Assembly: GCA_021820675.1 (NCBI GenBank)
Contig: JAKADI010000027.1
Location: 1 to 9,589 of the forward strand
Source: Bacillota bacterium
GTDB taxonomy: Bacteria; Bacillota; Sulfobacillia; Sulfobacillales; Sulfobacillaceae
Reading direction: 5' to 3'
Length of the DNA: 9,589 bases
The notes under the pieces are model-generated. The model saw only the letters and a program-made list of their open reading frames with translations, made no database searches and had not been told where the DNA came from. Shown piece by piece: positions 5,369-9,589 of the stretch. Position 1 is the stretch's first letter. Every line of letters begins with the position of its first letter. The translations under genes were made by a program, and so were the position numbers.

Positions 5369-6310
5369 ATGCATCTACTAGTTACCGGGGGCGCTGGATT
5401 TATTGGGGCAAATTTGGTCATTCGTGCTTTAGATCAGGGCCATGACGTCACGGTGCTGGACAATTTGTCGTCAGGACACCTGATTAATTTACGGTCCGTA
5501 CAAAACGATATCCGGTTTATCGAAGGCGATGTGCGCAATCCTGCTATTCTCGAGAGAGTCTTGCCTGACATTGATGTGGTCTATCATTTGGCAGCATCTG
5601 TTGGCAACCAGCGCAGCATGGAAAATCCTTATGAGGATGCCGATGTTAATCTCTTAGGTACGATACGCGTATTGGAAGCTTCGCGAGAAATGAAGGTAAA
5701 AACAGTGGTGCTGGCTTCTTCTGCCGGCATCCTTGGGGAACCATCGGTGTTGCCGGTGGCCGAAGATCATCCGAAGAATCCAGACTCGCCCTACGGCGTG
5801 AGCAAAATGGCGGCGGAGGCCATGGCCTTAGTCTATGAACGAATCTTTGGACTACGGACTGTCGCTCTCAGATACTTCAATGTCTATGGACCTTTGCAGC
5901 GCTACGACGCTTACGGTAATGTTATTCCTATTTTTGCGCGTCAAATCCTGCGCCATGAACCCATTACTGTCTTTGGAGATGGTGAGCAAACCCGGGATTT
6001 CATTCACGTGAATGACGTAGCCCAGGCGACACTGACCGCTGGGATCGAGGAGCGTGCTCACGGCATTTACCATATCGGCACAGGCTTAGGTGCGAGTATC
6101 AATGGACTTGTTGACTTGATGCAGGATGTTTTTCACAGTGCGGGGCAGGTGCGGTACCTGCCATCCCGATCGGGTGACGTTCGTCATTCGATGGCAGCGG
6201 TTGACCGTGCGGTAGCCGATCTTCACTTTCGCGTGACGTGTTCGCTGCCCGACGGTCTTTTGAGTTACCGGAACTGGTTGCTGGAGGAATCCGAGCCATG
6301 CGCGTACTGA
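5369..6310 (+). CDS. NAD-dependent sugar epimerase/dehydratase, GalE/WbpP-like extended SDR
   Basis: The 313-residue product is an extended short-chain dehydrogenase acting on a nucleotide sugar. Seen: the NAD-binding GGAGFIG (7-13) and D31 at the end of strand beta-2; HLAASVG (73-79); the catalytic serine in ASSAG (S118, where GalE has S124); the Y142/K146 pair in PYGVSK; RYFNVYGP (168-175); and the substrate-side GDGEQTRDFIHVNDVAQA (203-220). Length and motifs fit UDP-glucose or UDP-GlcNAc 4-epimerases better than 4,6-dehydratases, because the dehydratase acid/base pair (Asp-Glu after the serine) is absent. The usual VYG after the catalytic serine reads ILG here, a minor change. The start is ATG 5369, with AAAGGAG eight bases upstream inside the end of the WecG-type gene. 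Its end overlaps the next gene by 13 bases. It probably supplies a galacto-configured sugar, such as UDP-Gal or UDP-GalNAc, to the same polymer. Exact substrate is not decidable. Confidence 0.9.
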   Translation: MHLLVTGGAGFIGANLVIRALDQGHDVTVLDNLSSGHLINLRSVQNDIRFIEGDVRNPAILERVLPDIDVVYHLAASVGNQRSMENPYEDADVNLLGTIRVLEASREMKVKTVVLASSAGILGEPSVLPVAEDHPKNPDSPYGVSKMAAEAMALVYERIFGLRTVALRYFNVYGPLQRYDAYGNVIPIFARQILRHEPITVFGDGEQTRDFIHVNDVAQATLTAGIEERAHGIYHIGTGLGASINGLVDLMQDVFHSAGQVRYLPSRSGDVRHSMAAVDRAVADLHFRVTCSLPDGLLSYRNWLLEESEPCAY

Positions 6311-7182
6311 TTTTCGGTCCGACTGGAATGTTGGGCCATCAACTTGTTCGTGAGGCCCTGAACCGAAACTATCAAATTTGGGCTGTGTCCCGTTCGACAC
6401 GATGGCTGGATTCAAAATTGACGGACATGCGTTGGATGCGTGTGAACTGGGTGGGCGGAGTTGATGTTAGCGGATCCCTGGAATGGGTTCGAGATTGGAT
6501 CGACGAATGTCAGCCTGAGGTTATCGTCAATGCAGCGGGATTGGTTAAACAAGGTCCGGGAGGTCATGATGTAAGTCGGCTAATGCCGGTTAACGCCTTA
6601 TTCCCACGGGCCCTCCAAACCATGGTTTTAGAACGTGCGACCAAAATCATTCACATTAGTACAGATTGTGTCTATAACGGGGCAAAGGGATTTTACCGGG
6701 AAAGTGATGTCCCCAACGCATTGGATTGGTATGGAAAGTCCAAGATTTTGGGTGAAGTGGTGGGACCGCGATGCTTAACACTGAGAACCTCGATTGTGGG
6801 TCCCGAAATTCATAGCTATCGTGGATTGTTTGAATGGTTCCGCGGACAAGGTGTCAAGACGGTACCAGGCTATACCCGGGCAATTTTCTCGGGTGTCAGC
6901 ACGGTCTATCTGGCGAGGCTGATCTGGAATCTGGCCGAACAATTTCCCAATCTGGAAGGATTGTATCACATTGCAACCGAACCGGTGAGCAAATACGATT
7001 TGCTGCAGTTGATTCGAGACGCGTTGCGCTTAGAAACTCGCATTGTCCCGGACGACACAGTGATGTGCGACCGATCGCTTAATGCCGCGAAGTTTTTTCA
7101 TGCGACCGGAATTGTTCCGCCACCCTGGCCAAAGATGGTGTACGACTTGTTGGAGTCTTCTCCTCGGGAAGCCAGAAGTTAG
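6298..7182 (+). CDS. RmlD/WbvR-like NDP-4-keto-6-deoxy-sugar reductase
   Basis: The 294-residue product is an SDR reductase of the RmlD superfamily. It has GPTGMLG (7-13) for cofactor binding, VNAAGLVKQ (77-85), the serine-threonine-aspartate active-site strand ISTDCVYNG (120-128), catalytic Y145/K149 in WYGKSK, and LRTSIVGPE (162-170). The segments GLFEWF (176-181), GYTRAIFSGV (191-200) and GLYHIATEPVSKYDLL (221-236) recall WbvR-type reductases that act on the UDP-2-acetamido-2,6-dideoxy-4-hexulose made by a CapE/WbjB enzyme, giving UDP-L-RhaNAc. It lacks the C-terminal cupin domain that CapF/WbjC (about 370 residues) uses to make the L-talo product. The next two genes encode the matching dehydratase and 2-epimerase, which supports this assignment over dTDP-rhamnose synthesis; no RmlA, B or C is in view. 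The start is ATG 6298, ten bases after GGAGG and in a 13-base overlap with the previous gene; an upstream in-frame start at 6238 would begin inside that gene. Confidence 0.88.
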   Translation: MRVLIFGPTGMLGHQLVREALNRNYQIWAVSRSTRWLDSKLTDMRWMRVNWVGGVDVSGSLEWVRDWIDECQPEVIVNAAGLVKQGPGGHDVSRLMPVNALFPRALQTMVLERATKIIHISTDCVYNGAKGFYRESDVPNALDWYGKSKILGEVVGPRCLTLRTSIVGPEIHSYRGLFEWFRGQGVKTVPGYTRAIFSGVSTVYLARLIWNLAEQFPNLEGLYHIATEPVSKYDLLQLIRDALRLETRIVPDDTVMCDRSLNAAKFFHATGIVPPPWPKMVYDLLESSPREARS

Positions 7183-7310
7183 AAGACATCGGGAGTCGGG
7201 TCAAATAAGGCCCAAAAAGGCATTACCAGCCGTGGCGGGAGGCAACCGCTGGCATCAACCGTCAGATGTGAACGCAAAGTGTGCAACATTGATAAATGGA
7301 GGGAATTTCG

Positions 7311-8369
7311 ATGCACGAATTGACAGGGGCCAGAATTCTAGTGACAGGCGGAACCGGATCCCTAGGCCATGCAGTCGTGAGGCGTTTGATGGCCGGAGAC
7401 TGGGGGATCCCCCGCTATGTCACCATTTTTTCCCGGGACGAAGCCAAGCAGCATTTCATGCGGCTGTGGTACGCCAAAAGATTGCAAGCCACCGACGATA
7501 TTGTGTATGACCAACAGCGAGAACGCCCACGACTGCGATTTGTGATAGGCGATGTCCGTGACTACGAGGCATTGTCTCGCGCTGTTCAAGATCATGATGT
7601 GATTGTCCATGCAGCGGCTATGAAGCAAGTGCCGGTTTGCGAGTATTTTCCTAATGAGGCGGTGGCGACCAATGTTGTGGGAACGCGAAACCTGGTGAAG
7701 GCTGTTCATGATCACGGTCGAGAGGTTCGGGTGGTCGTGGGTATATCGACCGATAAAGCGTGTAAACCGGTCAATGTTCTCGGAATGACTAAAGGCATTA
7801 TGGAGCGGATCTTGACGGAAGCAAACTTACTGCCGGGATCCACACGGTATATCAGCGTTCGTTACGGAAATGTGGTGGCGTCTCGGGGATCGGTGGTCCC
7901 TTTGCTGCAATCTCAGATTACGCGCGGAGGACCACTCACTATCACCACTCCGGACATGACACGCTTCTTGTTAAGCCTGGATCAAGCTGTTGACGTGATC
8001 TTTGAAGCATTGAACCAGGCCGAACCTGGTGAATGTTATATACCGCGGGTTCCTTCAGCCCGGATTGTGGATGTGGCCCAGGCGCTGATTGGGGAGAAGG
8101 ATATTCCCATGATATTTACTGGGATTCGCCCAGGGGAAAAAGTGCATGAAATTTTAGTTTCTGAAGAAGAACGCTACCGGACCGTGGAACGGGGGAACTA
8201 CTACGTCATTCGTCCCATGTTGCCAGAACTCGCTGTGGACGAAATTCAAGAGCCGGTCCTATCCCGGGCTTACTCGTCCCAAAACACCTCGTTAAGCATA
8301 GCGGAGTTAGCGCGTTTACTACAGGAATTCGTGACTCGCGAGCAACAATTGGATGACATTTTAGCATGA
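7311..8369 (+). CDS. UDP-GlcNAc 4,6-dehydratase/5-epimerase, CapE/WbjB/FnlA-like
   Basis: The 352-residue product belongs to the FlaA1/CapE group of SDR enzymes, which convert UDP-GlcNAc to a 4-keto-6-deoxy sugar and may also invert C5. Seen: GGTGSLG (13-19); FSRDEAKQ (40-47), a group hallmark; GDVRDY (80-85); HAAAMKQVPVCEYFPNEAV (100-118); STDKA (146-150); RYGNVVASRGSV (184-195); the late signature DMTRFLLSLDQAV (215-227); and GIRPGEKVHEIL (271-282). The soluble, single-domain form of about 350 residues fits CapE/WbjB. The catalytic YxxxK of SDRs, MxxxK in the CapE branch as I recall it, reads L157-G-M-T-K161 here, so the aromatic or methionine position is leucine. The start is ATG 7311 because GGAGG (7298-7302) lies eight bases upstream; an in-frame ATG at 7296 would include that site. 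It follows a 128-bp gap after the reductase gene and overlaps the 2-epimerase gene by four bases (ATGA). Confidence 0.92.
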   Translation: MHELTGARILVTGGTGSLGHAVVRRLMAGDWGIPRYVTIFSRDEAKQHFMRLWYAKRLQATDDIVYDQQRERPRLRFVIGDVRDYEALSRAVQDHDVIVHAAAMKQVPVCEYFPNEAVATNVVGTRNLVKAVHDHGREVRVVVGISTDKACKPVNVLGMTKGIMERILTEANLLPGSTRYISVRYGNVVASRGSVVPLLQSQITRGGPLTITTPDMTRFLLSLDQAVDVIFEALNQAEPGECYIPRVPSARIVDVAQALIGEKDIPMIFTGIRPGEKVHEILVSEEERYRTVERGNYYVIRPMLPELAVDEIQEPVLSRAYSSQNTSLSIAELARLLQEFVTREQQLDDILA

Positions 8370-9451
8370 AAATTCTCACCGTTCTAGGAACGCGCCCTGA
8401 GATTATCCGTTTGAGCTGCATCATTAAACAAATCGATATGTTTGCCGAGCAAATTCTTGTATTTACAGGTCAGAATTTTGAGCTCAGCCTAGGCTGTGCC
8501 TTTTTCGAGGAATTGCAATTGAGAGTCCCCGATGAATCGTGGGCGATCAGGGCCGTGAATCCTCATGAACAAATTGCGGCGATGTATCGCCAAATGGGTG
8601 AGACTTTGACCAAGATTCAACCCGATCGGGTCCTTATCTTGGGGGACACCAATAGCGGATTGACTGCGGTGATCGCCGCGAGGCATCGGATTCCGGTTTA
8701 CCATTTGGAAGCGGGCAATCGTTGTTTTGATTCCACGGTACCGGAAGAAGTGAATCGGCGCGTCATCGATCATGTTAGCCAGGTTTTGATGCCTTATACG
8801 TACCGCAGTCAGGAAAATCTGGTCCGCGAAGGCATTGATAGACGGCGCATTGCGGTCGTCGGAAATCCTATTTATGAAGTTATGCAACATTACCGCGATC
8901 TAATTGTTGAAAGCGCGATTTTAAAAACCTTGGGAGTCGAGTCGTCCCAATACTTTCTGGCAACCCTGCACCGTGCGGAAACAGTAGACGATCCGGTCCG
9001 TTTACAGCGAGTGATAGCGGCGTTGTTTCGTGTTGTCGACACCTGGCAGCTGCCGCTGATTATCAGTTTGCATCCCAGGACCCGCCATCGCCTGGAAAAA
9101 TTGGGATTATCGTTGCAGCGCGAGGGGATTATTGTCACCGAACCGTTAGGATTTGGAGATTTTGTAAGGCTGGAGCAAGATGCCCGAATGGTTTTGACTG
9201 ATAGCGGCACCGCCCAGGAAGAATGTGCCATTCTGCGCGTACCCAGTGCAACCTTGCGTCACGTGACCGAACGTCCGGAGACGTTGGAGTGTGGCAGCAA
9301 TCTTTTAGCGGGGACGGAGGAATCCGGAATTATCCGGTCGGTTAGCCTGGCTCTATCACCCTCCAGAGCGACCTGGACACCACCCGCGGAATACTTAGTG
9401 CCTGACGTTTCCCACATTGTGACCGGTATTTTATTGGGAGAATCCCTATGA
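8366..9451 (+). CDS. UDP-HexNAc 2-epimerase, WecB/WbvD/WbjD-like
   Basis: The 361-residue product is a non-hydrolysing UDP-N-acetylhexosamine 2-epimerase with a GT-B-like two-domain fold. Family positions are all present: GTRPEI (8-13), GDTNSGL (93-99, D94), HLEAGNR (113-119, E115), PEEVNRRVIDH (126-136), the catalytic histidine in LHRAETVDD (201-209, H202), SLHPRT (234-239), TDSGTAQEECAIL (278-290) and TERPETLECGSNLLAG (301-316). These match the catalytic Asp, Glu, Glu and His of E. coli WecB. After a CapE-like dehydratase and a WbvR-like reductase, the expected job is inversion at C2 of UDP-L-RhaNAc to UDP-L-QuiNAc, as WbvD does; plain UDP-GlcNAc to UDP-ManNAc epimerisation remains possible and would suit the WecG-type transferase. 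The start codon overlaps the previous stop (ATGA) and its own binding site is weak, so translation is probably coupled. It ends with another ATGA overlap onto the next gene. Confidence 0.93.
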   Translation: MKILTVLGTRPEIIRLSCIIKQIDMFAEQILVFTGQNFELSLGCAFFEELQLRVPDESWAIRAVNPHEQIAAMYRQMGETLTKIQPDRVLILGDTNSGLTAVIAARHRIPVYHLEAGNRCFDSTVPEEVNRRVIDHVSQVLMPYTYRSQENLVREGIDRRRIAVVGNPIYEVMQHYRDLIVESAILKTLGVESSQYFLATLHRAETVDDPVRLQRVIAALFRVVDTWQLPLIISLHPRTRHRLEKLGLSLQREGIIVTEPLGFGDFVRLEQDARMVLTDSGTAQEECAILRVPSATLRHVTERPETLECGSNLLAGTEESGIIRSVSLALSPSRATWTPPAEYLVPDVSHIVTGILLGESL

Positions 9452-9589
9452 CTCACCCATTCGTCGCCTCTTTTCCTCAAAGAGCTCGTTTGCTGTTCCT
9501 CAAAATTCTTACCTTTGTGGGTTTTGGTCTTTTGCTGGCAGGGGTGTCTGCAACTGAGGATACCCGCCTTGTCATGGTTGCCGGTGGCG
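9448..9589 (+). CDS. Start of a membrane or secreted protein, cut by window edge
   Basis: Only 47 residues are visible. The ATG overlaps the stop of the 2-epimerase gene (ATGA), and GGGAG lies seven bases upstream, so the gene is in the operon. The N-terminus is basic (two arginines at 12 and 14, K19), followed by a hydrophobic stretch ILTFVGFGLLLAGVSA (20-35) and then polar TEDTR. This fits either a signal peptide cleaved after VSA or the first membrane helix. The visible part cannot be assigned to a family. Position suggests a polysaccharide export, processing or assembly protein; that is inference. Confidence 0.75.
   Translation, partial: MTHPFVASFPQRARLLFLKILTFVGFGLLLAGVSATEDTRLVMVAGG

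Noticed and set aside
7268..7296. GTGAAC-17-GATAAA as an internal promoter before the CapE-like gene
   Set aside because: Transcription would begin near 7303, after the GGAGG at 7298-7302, so the message would lack its binding site; the hexamer matches are also poor.
8489..8890. 133-residue minus-strand frame inside the 2-epimerase gene
   Set aside because: Shadow frame; the plus strand there encodes the conserved GDTN, HLEAG and PEE motifs.
1..9589. CRISPR array, tRNA or rRNA gene, insertion sequence, phage or toxin-antitoxin system
   Set aside because: No regularly spaced direct repeats, transposase or integrase motifs, terminal inverted repeats or RNA-gene signatures were seen; the window is explained by a polysaccharide locus.

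Overview
The window is one side of an extracellular or capsular polysaccharide (EPS) locus from a bacterium that looks like a low-to-mid GC Gram-positive (Firmicutes). The grounds are strong AGGAGG-type ribosome binding sites, a Wzz-like chain-length protein and a CpsD/CapB-like ATPase on separate polypeptides (proteobacteria usually fuse them), and a TagA/WecG glycosyltransferase. A Sulfobacillus-like acidophile would fit the codon and GC character, but that is only an impression and cannot be proved from the sequence.

Left part (1-1902, minus strand): a PIG-L-type N-deacetylase whose 3' end is cut by the window edge (1-459). It is preceded in the same direction by a 455-residue protein with a polytopic membrane N-terminus and a LuxR/GerE DNA-binding C-terminus (535-1902). 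The 75-nt gap and shared strand suggest one operon. A 285-bp non-coding region (1903-2187) follows. It holds two short inverted repeats and weak promoter candidates for both directions.

Middle (2188-4249): a plus-strand gene for a polysaccharide-locus protein that resembles an uncharacterised glycosyltransferase-like family (2188-2898). It converges on a minus-strand pair, a Wzz/CapA-type polymerisation regulator (3503-4249) followed by and overlapping a CpsD-type tyrosine-kinase homologue (2926-3549). The kinase homologue has lost the Walker A lysine and has no C-terminal tyrosine cluster, so it is probably not an active kinase.

The divergent 333-bp region 4250-4582 holds a good minus-strand sigma-A-like promoter for the wzz-cpsD pair. 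It also holds a plus-strand hairpin with a six-T tract that looks like an intrinsic terminator, directly after a stretch that can close on itself with a 7-bp stem. Because no plus-strand gene lies upstream to be terminated, this is a candidate attenuator or riboswitch-like leader for the right-hand operon.

Right part (4583-9589, plus strand): a tightly packed biosynthetic operon. It encodes a WecG/TagA glycosyltransferase, a GalE-like NAD-dependent epimerase, an RmlD/WbvR-like 4-keto reductase, a CapE/WbjB-like UDP-HexNAc 4,6-dehydratase/5-epimerase, a WecB/WbvD-like 2-epimerase, and the start of a membrane or secreted protein cut by the window edge. Most junctions overlap or lie within a few bases; the one gap (7183-7310, 128 bp) has no feature I can support. 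Dehydratase, cupin-less reductase and 2-epimerase together match the known route from UDP-GlcNAc through UDP-L-RhaNAc to UDP-L-QuiNAc. The locus therefore probably builds a glycan containing a 6-deoxy-L-amino sugar; GT26 transfer, Wzz length control and PIG-L deacetylation would act on lipid-linked or exported polymer.
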